Virus record (IMG/VR): IMGVR_UViG_3300028859_000011
Coordinates: 61,547-125,546 of that record
DNA: 64,000 nt
DNA from: a virus
Reading direction: 5' to 3' (one strand)
A program made the translations under genes and the position numbers. How positions within the stretch are numbered: the first letter of the stretch is position 1; each line of letters begins with the position of its first letter. The notes under the pieces were generated by a model that saw nothing but the letters and a program-made list of their open reading frames with translations, made no database searches and was not told the origin of the DNA. Below, piece by piece: positions 42,959-50,341 of the stretch.

Positions 42959-43151
42959 TATTCCAGGACTAGCTAAATTTATTTCTAAAGAAATTTTTGT
43001 TTTTAATAAAATAAATGTAATTGATGAATTTGATGAATTAGGTACATTTAATAACTTTTGTTCTGATGATTGGATTGAACTATGCAAACTAATAAGTTTA
43101 GAAATAAGAAAATATAAATTAATAAAATTAAATAATGAAAACGAATTATAA
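42942..43151 (+). CDS. Small protein of a tandem family, 69 residues
   Basis: MKPNIDIPGLAKFISKEIFV at the start and EIRKYKLIKLNNENEL at the end. Third intact member of the tandem array. An ATG in its tail (43136) opens the short frame MKTNYKFFLKGEFRLKD, which looks like the start of a fourth, broken copy. Confidence 0.65.
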   Translation: MKPNIDIPGLAKFISKEIFVFNKINVIDEFDELGTFNNFCSDDWIELCKLISLEIRKYKLIKLNNENEL

Positions 43152-43163
43152 ATTTTTCCTTAA

Positions 43164-43610
43164 AGGAGAATTCAGATTAAAAGATTAATAAAAAAAATAA
43201 TAAGTTTAATAAAAACTTCAAATAATAAAAAATTTATAATAGTTTTAGGACAGAATTCTATATCTGATGTTCCAACTGATATTCCAACTGATGTTCCAAC
43301 TGATGTTCCAACTGATGTTCCAACTGATGTTCCAACTGATGATATACCTCACGATATACCTATACCTGAATCTACGTCTGAAAATAATATTAAGGAAATT
43401 GATAGATTAGCGTATAATTTTTATGTTCAAGATTATATGACAATATATCGATATCATGATGATAAAGGTCCAGCGACTATGATAAATATTATAAATCATT
43501 ATAAACAAAGAGGAAATTTATATCATCAACATGATTCAATAGATGAATATTATGAGCAAGCAAATCAAATTTTAAGAAAACAAAAATTAGAAAAATTAAA
43601 TAATTTATGA
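43164..43610 (+). pseudogene. DVPT-repeat gene without a normal start codon
   Basis: The frame is open for 148 codons but has no ATG, GTG or TTG before the repeats; ATT codons at 43170 and 43176 follow an AAAGGAG sequence, rare here. It encodes a hydrophobic-basic start (RLIKKIISLIK), then six 12-bp units giving DVPT repeats, then a domain of the IDDIAYxLY family (EIDRLAYNFY) and the tail ILRKQKLEKLNNL. The start may be a non-ATG codon, or the gene may have lost its 5' end by a frameshift from the ATG at 43136. Confidence 0.5.
43266..43337 (+). repeat. 12-bp tandem repeat (6 units) encoding DVPT
   Basis: Six units of GATGTTCCAACT, the second with one change (GATATT). In frame with the surrounding coding sequence. 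Likely to vary in copy number. Confidence 0.9.
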
Positions 43611-43819
43611 TAGAGCATAATATTTATGATGATGAGTTAGATAATTGTGCATATGCATGTTATAAAAAATATTATAAAAAAAGAAATCATGATAGTACTT
43701 CTATAATAGATAAAGATTTCTTTATACGTCATAGAAAAATTTTATCTGAATATTATAAACAAGCAGAAAAAATTTTAAGAAAAAAGAAATTAGAAAAAAT
43801 AATAAATCATGTTCAATAA
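43607..43819 (+). CDS. IDDIAYxLY-family small protein, 70 residues
   Basis: Layout of the family: a short N-terminal acidic motif (DDELDNCAYACYKKYY), a variable middle and the helical tail EYYKQAEKILRKKKLEKI. Its start overlaps the previous stop. No known function; the family occurs in at least three loci of this window. Confidence 0.6.
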   Translation: MIEHNIYDDELDNCAYACYKKYYKKRNHDSTSIIDKDFFIRHRKILSEYYKQAEKILRKKKLEKIINHVQ

Positions 43820-44006
43820 TAAAATTGAAAATATAGATGATATTGCATATAAATTATATGCAAAAAAGAATTTCATATGTGGTAATATTACACGTAGTCT
43901 TTCTAAAATTATTTTTGAAATTAGTTATGATAATGATTCTGAATATTATAAAAAAGCAGAAATTATTATAAAAAATAAAAAACTTATTATAAGAAAAAAA
44001 AATTAG
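43809..44006 (+). pseudogene. IDDIAYxLY-family copy, likely frameshifted near its end
   Basis: Starts MFNNKIENIDDIAYKLY, identical at DNA level to the start of the gene at 44294. The frame ends at TAG 44004-44006 after RKKN. One more A in the nine-A run near 43992-44001 would restore the usual tail RKKKLEKINRIEKINNI. A homopolymer indel, natural or artefactual, is the simplest reading. Confidence 0.5.
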
Positions 44007-44040
44007 AAAAAATTAATAGAATAGAAAAAATTAATAATAT

Positions 44041-44304
44041 ATGTTCAAATTTAAGAAGAAAAAATGAAAATATAGATGATATTGCATATAAATTATATAT
44101 ATCTGATATCAAAGAAATAACTGGAGATAATTATTCTATATATTTAGATATGAATTATAAGTTGCTCAGTATAAACCTATTTGTAGCTTATCGTCATGAT
44201 GTATTATTTGGTGATTATTATTATAAAAAACAGAAAATATTATAAGAAAAAATAAATTAGAAAAAATTAATAGAATAGAAAAAATAATAAATCATGTTCA
44301 ATAA
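44041..44304 (+). pseudogene. Broken IDDIAYxLY-family copy
   Basis: Carries ENIDDIAYKLYISDIKEITG and a family-like middle, but no start codon in that frame (the ATG at 44041 ends after eight codons). The tail is out of frame: restoring one G before CAGAAAATATT would give the family ending AENIIRKNKLEKINR. It fills the stretch between 44007 and 44293. Confidence 0.55.
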
Positions 44305-44530
44305 TAAAATTGAAAATATAGATGATATTGCATATAAATTATATGTTACTAATATTACAAATATATATTTAGAACAGCATATTTATAGAAGTGTTATATA
44401 TCTTGATTTTAATTCTTTTATTTTTGATTCAATTTTTGAAAATAACTATGAAATTTATTATAAAATTTATTATGATAAAGCAAAAAATATTATTAGAAAA
44501 AGAAAAATAAAAAAATTAAATGATATTTAA
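44294..44530 (+). CDS. IDDIAYxLY-family small protein, 78 residues
   Basis: MFNNKIENIDDIAYKLYVTN, then a Phe/Ile-rich middle and the tail KAKNIIRKRKIKKLNDI. About 60 bases around its start are identical to those around 43809, 485 bases away, so the copies are recent. Confidence 0.6.
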   Translation: MFNNKIENIDDIAYKLYVTNITNIYLEQHIYRSVIYLDFNSFIFDSIFENNYEIYYKIYYDKAKNIIRKRKIKKLNDI

Positions 44531-44762
44531 TAAAAATATAGGAAATTGGTATAAAAAATCTACATATTTAGATGATGTAGTTTACCAATTATATTTAGAT
44601 GAAATAAAAAATACTAACGATGAAAATTATCCTGGTTATCAAGAATATTTAATTGCTGTTCATATTAAATATAAAAATAATCAAATTGAGAATGCATATA
44701 ATATAGCAAAAAATATTATAAGAAAAGAAAAAATTGAAAAATTGAATGAAGAAAATATTTAA
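44520..44762 (+). CDS. IDDIAYxLY-family small protein, 80 residues
   Basis: Adds an N-terminal FNKNIGNWYKKS box (like DKSIGNW in 52755 and 52996) before LDDVVYQLYLDE, and ends AKNIIRKEKIEKLNEENI. Overlaps both neighbours. Confidence 0.6.
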   Translation: MIFNKNIGNWYKKSTYLDDVVYQLYLDEIKNTNDENYPGYQEYLIAVHIKYKNNQIENAYNIAKNIIRKEKIEKLNEENI

Positions 44763-44952
44763 ATATACAGAATTAGAATATATTGCATATGAATTATATA
44801 GAACAGATGAAAAAATATTAGATATTAAAACTTTAAATATTAAAATATTTACAATTTGCCATGATATATTTAAATTTGAAAATGAATATTATAAAAAAGC
44901 TGAACATATTTTAAGAAATAAAAAATTAAAAAAATTAAAAAATGAAAATTAA
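44746..44952 (+). CDS. IDDIAYxLY-family small protein, 68 residues
   Basis: KYTELEYIAYELYRTDE, then a variable middle and EYYKKAEHILRNKKLKKLKN. Last of the tandem family at this locus; overlaps the next gene by 11 bases. Confidence 0.6.
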   Translation: MKKIFKYTELEYIAYELYRTDEKILDIKTLNIKIFTICHDIFKFENEYYKKAEHILRNKKLKKLKNEN

Positions 44953-45247
44953 AAGAGAACAATACGATAAGTTATGTAATGAAAATGGGAATTTTTACAT
45001 AGATGATTTTCCAATTAGTTCAAATCAAGATATTATGTTTGAACTGTTTAATCATTTACCTTCACATGAGAAATCATTAGCAATCGAATGGGGATTTAAT
45101 GATACAGTATTTAAAGATAATGTTTTTGAAATATTATGTAAATCTCAATTAGGAATGACTTGCGTAGAATATTATAATAGTGATATCTGTAAAAATTATT
45201 TAGATAACGGAGAATTAATAGAATTAAATTTTAAAAAAATTAAATGA
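44942..45247 (+). CDS. Unknown protein, 101 residues
   Basis: Alpha/beta, with SSNQDIMFELFNHLPSHEKS and a helical end. Not a member of the tandem family, though it overlaps it. The stop overlaps the next ATG by four bases. Confidence 0.65.
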   Translation: MKIKREQYDKLCNENGNFYIDDFPISSNQDIMFELFNHLPSHEKSLAIEWGFNDTVFKDNVFEILCKSQLGMTCVEYYNSDICKNYLDNGELIELNFKKIK

Positions 45248-45681
45248 TGATTGATCAAGAAATAATAGAAAATGAAAAACTCATATCTGATTTCATGAAA
45301 GTTGAAAATGTATTTCCTTATATTTGCAAAAATGAATATTTTGGTATGTATATAGCTGAGGATGAATATGGAACAATTGACTATACTCATAATGGAATAA
45401 ATTGGTTAAATTATAAATCTTGGGTAAATATAATGTCAGTCGTTGAAAATATTGAAAGTGTTTTTGAAACTGAAATGAGTAAAGAATCAATTGATATTAC
45501 ATCACATTATGTTTCATATTCACATTATAATGATAATTTTGAATGTGAATTTAAAATAATTGTAGGTTGTTATTTAGAATCTTCAGAAAAAATAAAAGCA
45601 TCATCAAAATTAGAAGCTGTTTACATAGTTGTAACTGAATTTATTAAATGGTATACAAAAAAATATAATACTTTTAATTAA
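45244..45681 (+). CDS. Unknown protein, 145 residues
   Basis: Acidic N-terminal helix, then a beta-rich centre (DYTHNGINWLNYKSWVNIMS) and a C-terminal helix. No recognised domain. Coupled to the gene before it. Confidence 0.65.
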   Translation: MMIDQEIIENEKLISDFMKVENVFPYICKNEYFGMYIAEDEYGTIDYTHNGINWLNYKSWVNIMSVVENIESVFETEMSKESIDITSHYVSYSHYNDNFECEFKIIVGCYLESSEKIKASSKLEAVYIVVTEFIKWYTKKYNTFN

Positions 45682-45723
45682 ACGTTATATAAAATATTTA
45701 ATATATATTGATAAAAATTATTT

Positions 45724-46212
45724 ATGTATATAAAATTATTTTTATTAATATTATGTTTATTTTCATTAAATACAATAATATGTTCACAAACATATATAAC
45801 ATTTACACCATCTTTAACAACAATACAAGGTACTATATTAGATAAAGGAAATTTATCATTTGAAGTAGGACATCAATTTGATGTTTTTAGTGTAGGTGCA
45901 GTTTACGGTAAATCATCATTAGCTAGTGAAAAAAAAGATACCACATCTTATTTTGAAATTAGAACTAATTTAAATATTTTTCAGCAAGGTAAATTTACGA
46001 ATACATTTACTATTGGCGCAGGATATATACCTTTAGCAAAAAATAATTTTTTGACTGAAGTAACATATACAATAGAATATTCATTATCTGAAACATTTCA
46101 CATTAATATATTAGCTGGAAATTATTTGTATAGTGGATTAAAAACAACAAGTTCTGAGCCTTTTGTTGGTATATCTTTAACTTATTATTTTAAACCATTT
46201 GTTCAAAAATAA
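45724..46212 (+). CDS. Secreted beta-barrel-like outer membrane protein
   Basis: 162 residues. A clear signal peptide (MYIKLFLLILCLFSLNTII, cut near residue 20-21) precedes an all-beta body of alternating hydrophobic residues, such as LSFEVGHQFDVFSVGAVYG. The end VGISLTYYFKPF places aromatic residues as in outer membrane barrels. A phage gene for an outer membrane protein suggests host-surface change during infection, for example superinfection exclusion; that is inference. Confidence 0.7.
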   Translation: MYIKLFLLILCLFSLNTIICSQTYITFTPSLTTIQGTILDKGNLSFEVGHQFDVFSVGAVYGKSSLASEKKDTTSYFEIRTNLNIFQQGKFTNTFTIGAGYIPLAKNNFLTEVTYTIEYSLSETFHINILAGNYLYSGLKTTSSEPFVGISLTYYFKPFVQK

Positions 46213-46270
46213 ATATTTTAAAATTTATAAAAAAACTTCAAAAATATTTTTTTATATCAAATAGTTTTAT

Positions 46271-46281
46271 TATATTTGCAC
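46271..46281 (+). promoter_or_regulatory. Bacteroidota-type promoter (-7 box)
   Basis: TATATTTG at 46271-46278, 32 bases before the ATG at 46310; no clear -33 box. Confidence 0.5.
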
Positions 46282-46309
46282 TCAATATATTTATTAAAAA
46301 ATTAAACAT

Positions 46310-46666
46310 ATGAGAAATATTAATTGCATTGATTGGAATAAATTTATATTTATCTCAAAAGGAGATTTTTTTGTTAAAAATAGTGAATCATTTTGCAAAT
46401 TAATTTATAATACATATAAATTATCAGATACAGTAGAAAATACATTTGGATTATTTGTGGGAGTTATTTATGAAAATAATGATAAGGTTAGAGGTTTAAA
46501 TAAACATAAATTTTGTCATAATGATTTAATCGTAAATGATGAACTTAATTATATTAAAATTGAAGATGCTTGCAGATTTACTGATTTTGATGTATATTAT
46601 AACGGAGTTATTGTTAATGAATTAAGTTATCTTGAACTTTTCAAATTATCTGAATCTATCGATTAA
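46310..46666 (+). CDS. Unknown protein, 118 residues
   Basis: Mixed alpha/beta with three Cys (INCIDWNKFIFISKGDFFVK near the start). No recognised family. First gene after the promoter at 46271. Confidence 0.65.
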   Translation: MRNINCIDWNKFIFISKGDFFVKNSESFCKLIYNTYKLSDTVENTFGLFVGVIYENNDKVRGLNKHKFCHNDLIVNDELNYIKIEDACRFTDFDVYYNGVIVNELSYLELFKLSESID

Positions 46667-46692
46667 TATTAACATTTTAAAAATTAAAAACT

Positions 46693-47097
46693 ATGATATT
46701 ATTTTTTATTATTTTATTATCTGCTATTATATTATTTGCTATACCATTTTTCGTAGACGATACATGGTATTTATCCATATTTGGAATATTATTATTAATT
46801 TTTGGAATTGGTATCGGATGTGCTATTAGATATGATAAAAATCCTGATGATGATACTTATATTGGTTTAGAAGATGAATATAATTATGCAACATCTCATG
46901 ATTCCATTCCATTTAAATTTAAATCAGATTTATATAATAAATGCTCAGATTTTAATAAAACTTTAGATAGTTATGACAACTTACATGATAATATTTGGAT
47001 AGGTTTTTATTATCCTGATCTTGGCAAAAAAAGAGATACGATGAAATATTTTAATTTAAAAAAATACAATAATTATGATAGAATTAGAGAAATATGA
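46693..47097 (+). CDS. Membrane-anchored protein, 134 residues
   Basis: Two hydrophobic segments at the N-terminus (about 2-20 and 28-45) followed by a 90-residue soluble acidic domain (DKNPDDDTYIGLEDEYNY). Probably anchored with the domain in the cytoplasm. Overlaps the next gene by 23 bases. Confidence 0.65.
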   Translation: MILFFIILLSAIILFAIPFFVDDTWYLSIFGILLLIFGIGIGCAIRYDKNPDDDTYIGLEDEYNYATSHDSIPFKFKSDLYNKCSDFNKTLDSYDNLHDNIWIGFYYPDLGKKRDTMKYFNLKKYNNYDRIREI

Positions 47098-47461
47098 AAA
47101 TGCTTTAAGAGAGTGCTTAATTAATGAATCAGGATTACCTTTTAATCAATGGTGTTCTCAAACTCGTTCAGAGTTAGCTCAAGAATCAATTGATAAAATT
47201 AAGTATTTTAACAATGAAATAACATTACATAAAAATGAATTAGTTATTGATTCATATAAAATTGTTAGGCTTGTAGATGTTGATGAAGATGCTTATGATT
47301 ATTATTGGGTATATGATGAATGGATAGGAATGATGAATAGTAAATTATATGAAGCATCATGTGTTGGCAAACATACATTATTAAAAGGCTTTTTACCTGA
47401 TAATGAATATAATGAATTAGTTAGAGTTTGGAATTTAAACCAGTCTGAAAAAGCAATATAA
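47075..47461 (+). CDS. Unknown protein, 128 residues
   Basis: Acidic, with a helical N-terminus and WVYDEWIGMMNSKLYEA in the second half. No family recognised. Probably translated from the same message as the membrane protein before it. Confidence 0.65.
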   Translation: MIELEKYENALRECLINESGLPFNQWCSQTRSELAQESIDKIKYFNNEITLHKNELVIDSYKIVRLVDVDEDAYDYYWVYDEWIGMMNSKLYEASCVGKHTLLKGFLPDNEYNELVRVWNLNQSEKAI

Positions 47462-47472
47462 ATATAAATTAT

Positions 47473-47676
47473 ATGAAAAAATTTATTACAGTAGAAATAC
47501 CAGAAAAAGATAACAATGGACACCGTCTTGCATGGTGGATGCCAGATATGTGTTTAACTATAATTGATATTTTAGAACAAGAAAATCCAGAATATGATTT
47601 TTTACAAATTGTTACTACTGGAAATTTAGCATGTAACATGAAATTTGCATTAATGAAACTTAAACCACTATTTTAA
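47473..47676 (+). CDS. Unknown protein, 67 residues
   Basis: FITVEIPEKDNNGHRLAWWM followed by two short helices. Small alpha/beta protein without a known family. Confidence 0.6.
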   Translation: MKKFITVEIPEKDNNGHRLAWWMPDMCLTIIDILEQENPEYDFLQIVTTGNLACNMKFALMKLKPLF

Positions 47677-47688
47677 AATAAAAACAAA

Positions 47689-48114
47689 ATGAAACTAGAT
47701 TTATTATATTTAATAAAAAAGGCAATGCTATCAAGAAATTCATTTGAATTAGGCGTGCTAAGATTGATGAAAACTGAATTTGTTAATTTCGAGAATTCCG
47801 CAAATGCAGCTAAATTAACTGAAGTAGAAGAATCAAAAATCATTATAAAAATGATAAAACAAAGAAAAGATTCAGTTGAACAATATAATAAAGCAAATCG
47901 TAGTGATTTAGCAGAAAAAGAACAAGCTGAAATTGTTTTTTTAAGTACATTTTTACCAAAAGAAGCATCAAAAGAAGATATTTCGGCATATGTAATTGAA
48001 GTTGTTTCTAAGGGCGGCGGTAATATGGGATATTATATAAAAGAAGTCAAATCTAAATTTCCAACATCAGATGGTAAATTTGTAGCAGAAGAAGTTAAGA
48101 AAAATATGATATAA
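47689..48114 (+). CDS. yqeY: GatB/YqeY-domain protein
   Basis: 141 residues, essentially a complete YqeY protein. Diagnostic segments are IKKAMLSRNSFELGVLRLMK, MIKQRKDSVEQYNKANRSDL, AEKEQAEIVFLSTFLPKEAS and GGGNMGYYIKEVKSKFP. The domain is related to the tail of GatB, which takes part in tRNA-dependent amidation, and is thought to bind tRNA; the role of free YqeY is not settled. With tRNA genes in the same genome it may act in translation. Confidence 0.88.
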   Translation: MKLDLLYLIKKAMLSRNSFELGVLRLMKTEFVNFENSANAAKLTEVEESKIIIKMIKQRKDSVEQYNKANRSDLAEKEQAEIVFLSTFLPKEASKEDISAYVIEVVSKGGGNMGYYIKEVKSKFPTSDGKFVAEEVKKNMI

Positions 48115-48123
48115 AAATAGTGA

Positions 48124-48153
48124 TATATAGGTCAACTAAAAATGACCTATATA
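48124..48153 (+). promoter_or_regulatory. Inverted repeat between genes
   Basis: A perfect 11-bp inverted repeat (TATATAGGTCA, 48124-48134, with 48143-48153), loop of eight. No T tract follows, so an operator or an mRNA hairpin over the start of the next gene is more likely than a terminator. Confidence 0.6.
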
Positions 48154-48155
48154 AA

Positions 48156-48362
48156 ATGAACTTGGAAAATACAGGAATGATTTTAAATCCAAATGAAAAT
48201 TTGGTAGCATTAATTAGAAAAAATTTAGAAAATAATTGTGGGTATTGTACTTGTGCACAACCTGACGTTTCTTTATTTGACACATTATGCCCTTGTAAAA
48301 ATTTAAGATTATATAATAAGTGTTATTGTAATCTTTATATAAAAAAAGAGAAAATAATTTAA
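48156..48362 (+). CDS. Ferredoxin:thioredoxin reductase catalytic-chain-like protein
   Basis: 68 residues from ATG 48156; a GTG at 48120 lies inside a hairpin and is less likely. The cysteines CGYCTC, then DTLCPCKNLRLYNKCYC, follow the FTR beta-chain pattern (CPC, CPC, CHC), which binds a 4Fe-4S cluster and reduces thioredoxin. The protein is shorter than the usual 90-110 residues. A phage thioredoxin at 34.6 kb could be its partner; that is inference. Confidence 0.65.
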   Translation: MNLENTGMILNPNENLVALIRKNLENNCGYCTCAQPDVSLFDTLCPCKNLRLYNKCYCNLYIKKEKII

Positions 48363-48378
48363 TTATTTTCTCTTTTTT
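48342..48378 (+). terminator. Rho-independent terminator
   Basis: An 18-base inverted repeat (48342-48359 with 48361-48378) ending in T residues; the innermost bases form the loop. Confidence 0.8.
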
Positions 48379-48401
48379 ATTGATAATTAAAATAATAACG
48401 T

Positions 48402-48412
48402 TATCTTTGTAT
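48402..48412 (+). promoter_or_regulatory. Bacteroidota-type promoter (-7 box)
   Basis: TATCTTTG at 48402-48409, 35 bases before the ATG at 48444. Confidence 0.7.
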
Positions 48413-48443
48413 TTGATAATTATAAACTAAAATATATAACATT

Positions 48444-48695
48444 ATGGAAGCAATTTATAGTACAAGTGATTACATTGAAATGATATTCATGTTAGTAATG
48501 ATGATAGTTTTAACAATTGTTATTAAATATATTCATGGTGATTTTTCAGCAGAATCAATTGAAATTGTCAGCAATGATGAATTATCAATCACAAATGATA
48601 AAGGAGATGTAATTGGTAAAAAATATATCAATACATATAAATATACATATAAAAATGGAAATGTTAAATATAAAACTAAAATTGTTAAATTATGA
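48444..48695 (+). CDS. Single-span membrane protein, 83 residues
   Basis: One hydrophobic segment (about 12-30, MIFMLVMMIVLTIVIKYI), then a soluble part ending in Lys/Tyr-rich strands. The stop overlaps the ATG of the broken copy that follows. Confidence 0.65.
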   Translation: MEAIYSTSDYIEMIFMLVMMIVLTIVIKYIHGDFSAESIEIVSNDELSITNDKGDVIGKKYINTYKYTYKNGNVKYKTKIVKL

Positions 48696-48914
48696 TAACA
48701 TCACCAACCAGATTAGATGATATAGCATATGAATTATATGTGAATAATAATATTTTTAAAAGACATGATCCACTATCATCAATTCATTTTCGATATAGTT
48801 ATTATAATAAAAAGGAATATAAGAGAAATATCTTATATAGATATTGAAAAAATTTATAATCGAGCAACAAAATATTTAAGAAAATTAAAACTAATTGAAT
48901 TAGAAAATGCCTAA
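48692..48914 (+). pseudogene. Frameshifted IDDIAYxLY-family copy
   Basis: MITSPTRLDDIAYELYVNNN opens the frame, which stops at TGA 48845-48847. The family's helical tail (NRATKYLRKLKLIELENA) follows in another frame and ends at 48914. One frameshift separates the two halves. Confidence 0.6.
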
Positions 48915-48925
48915 ATTATAATGAA

Positions 48926-49027
48926 ATGTATAACGATAGAAAATTAGATGATATCGCATATGAATTATTTTCAAATAGTTATATTAATATAGGATTACTT
49001 GTACCATTAGGAAAAGATAGTGTATGA
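48926..49027 (+). pseudogene. Truncated IDDIAYxLY-family copy
   Basis: MYNDRKLDDIAYELFSNSYI, then stops after 33 codons with no tail. Nothing recognisable follows until the gene at 49099, although short Lys-rich stretches suggest an eroded end. Confidence 0.55.
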
Positions 49028-49098
49028 GCTTATCTATTCTTAATTTTTTCTTCAGCCGCTCATTATAATAATAAGGATTTAAAAAAGAATAATAAAAT

Positions 49099-49296
49099 AT
49101 GAAAAATTTTAAAGGAATAATAGTAAAGATATCAGAATCAACAATTTATCCGACACCTTATGGATATGAATATAAAGCAAAAGGTTGTTATGTAAACAAA
49201 AAATTTCTAATTGTTGTTGGACATTTAGAACAAGATAATACAATAAGAATTAAATATCCAATGAAAGATATTATTAATATAGAAATTATAACATAG
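49099..49296 (+). CDS. Small beta-rich protein, 65 residues
   Basis: FKGIIVKISESTIYPTPYGY, then KFLIVVGHLEQDNTIRIKYP. Probably a compact beta barrel of SH3 type. Ends in TAG, which shows that TAG is used as a real stop in this genome. Confidence 0.6.
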   Translation: MKNFKGIIVKISESTIYPTPYGYEYKAKGCYVNKKFLIVVGHLEQDNTIRIKYPMKDIINIEIIT

Positions 49297-49298
49297 TT

Positions 49299-49448
49299 AT
49301 GAAAGCAAATAAACAAAATATAGAAACAGTAAATGGATTATCATTCAGGCACGCTGCACAAATTGTTAGACGTAAAATGATGTCTAAAATATATACTGAT
49401 AAAAATGATTATAATAGGAAAGATAAATCTTGGAAAAATTTACTTTAA
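49299..49448 (+). CDS. Small basic protein, 49 residues
   Basis: MKANKQNIETVNGLSFRHAA, then QIVRRKMMSKIYTDKNDYNR. Basic and helical. It lies two bases after the previous stop and before a terminator, which supports it as a real gene. Confidence 0.55.
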   Translation: MKANKQNIETVNGLSFRHAAQIVRRKMMSKIYTDKNDYNRKDKSWKNLL

Positions 49449-49466
49449 TTAATCATAAAAAACATT

Positions 49467-49505
49467 AAATAGCTGATTTATTTATATATAAATCAGCTAT
49501 TTTTT
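49467..49505 (+). terminator. Rho-independent terminator
   Basis: A 14-bp perfect stem (49467-49480 with 49489-49502) followed by T residues. Confidence 0.85.
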
Positions 49506-49507
49506 AT

Positions 49508-49518
49508 TACCTTTGTAC
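49508..49518 (+). promoter_or_regulatory. Bacteroidota-type promoter (-7 box)
   Basis: TACCTTTG at 49508-49515 straight after the terminator; the ATG at 49544 is 28 bases away. Confidence 0.65.
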
Positions 49519-49543
49519 TTGATAATTAAACATAAAAAATATT

Positions 49544-50293
49544 ATGGAAGATAATAAAATTTACTGCCCTGTATGTGGATCTGAATTAAAAGTCACTCAT
49601 CGTGATAATTATGAAGATATTCAAGATCATGTATCATGTGATGAATATAATACACCTTCTCTTAAAGATGGTTATCAATGTGTAAATAAAAATTGTTTAG
49701 CATCTGAATATGGTTTTACTTGGATCTCTGATGGAGATTTGTATATTAGAACTGATTTTTTTCCACCTGATGTCACTTATTATATGGCTAGTACAAGAAT
49801 AAAAGAATTATGTGAAAATGGAAATACTTATGCAAAAAATTCTTGGAATTATTATTATGAAAAAGGACGCAAAGCAGTCGAAAAAAGAACTATTAAGATT
49901 AATATTTTCAAATTAACAATTGATATTATACCAAAAACATATGGCTATAACTATCCAGATAATAAACGTGATATGCCACGTTTGATAGGATGGAAATTCG
50001 AATTTTGGAAAAAAACTGATGAATATAGTTATAGCTGTATTATTCCAATCAATAAAATGATAAAACATAACATTAGTGTTTTTAAGAGTACTTCAATAAG
50101 ATTAAAAAAAAGTAAAGATCCACTTAAAATGAAATCTGAAATTAAAGATGCTGCAAATATTATTAAATGTAATAATTTATGGGGTGTAAAAAATGATAAA
50201 AATTATGCAAAAATTTCATCTTTTATTATAAACACATTTTATAAAAGAACAGCTAATTATATATTAGAAGTAAATAAAATATTAGAAAAATAA
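49544..50293 (+). CDS. Zinc-ribbon protein, 249 residues
   Basis: The N-terminal 60 residues hold YCPVCGSELKV and later CVNKNCLASEYGF, a four-Cys zinc ribbon. The rest is alpha/beta with many aromatic and Lys residues (KRDMPRLIGWKFEFWKK). No known family. Single gene between two promoters. Confidence 0.7.
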   Translation: MEDNKIYCPVCGSELKVTHRDNYEDIQDHVSCDEYNTPSLKDGYQCVNKNCLASEYGFTWISDGDLYIRTDFFPPDVTYYMASTRIKELCENGNTYAKNSWNYYYEKGRKAVEKRTIKINIFKLTIDIIPKTYGYNYPDNKRDMPRLIGWKFEFWKKTDEYSYSCIIPINKMIKHNISVFKSTSIRLKKSKDPLKMKSEIKDAANIIKCNNLWGVKNDKNYAKISSFIINTFYKRTANYILEVNKILEK

Positions 50294-50310
50294 TTTACAA
50301 TAAACTACAA

Positions 50311-50337
50311 TTTTTATTATTATATATAATAATAAAA
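50311..50337 (+). promoter_or_regulatory. Candidate late-type promoter motif
   Basis: ATTATTATATATAATAATAA, ending within ten bases of the ATG at 50342. The HD-domain gene downstream has a tag-like N-terminus. Confidence 0.35.
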
Positions 50338-50341
50338 ACAT

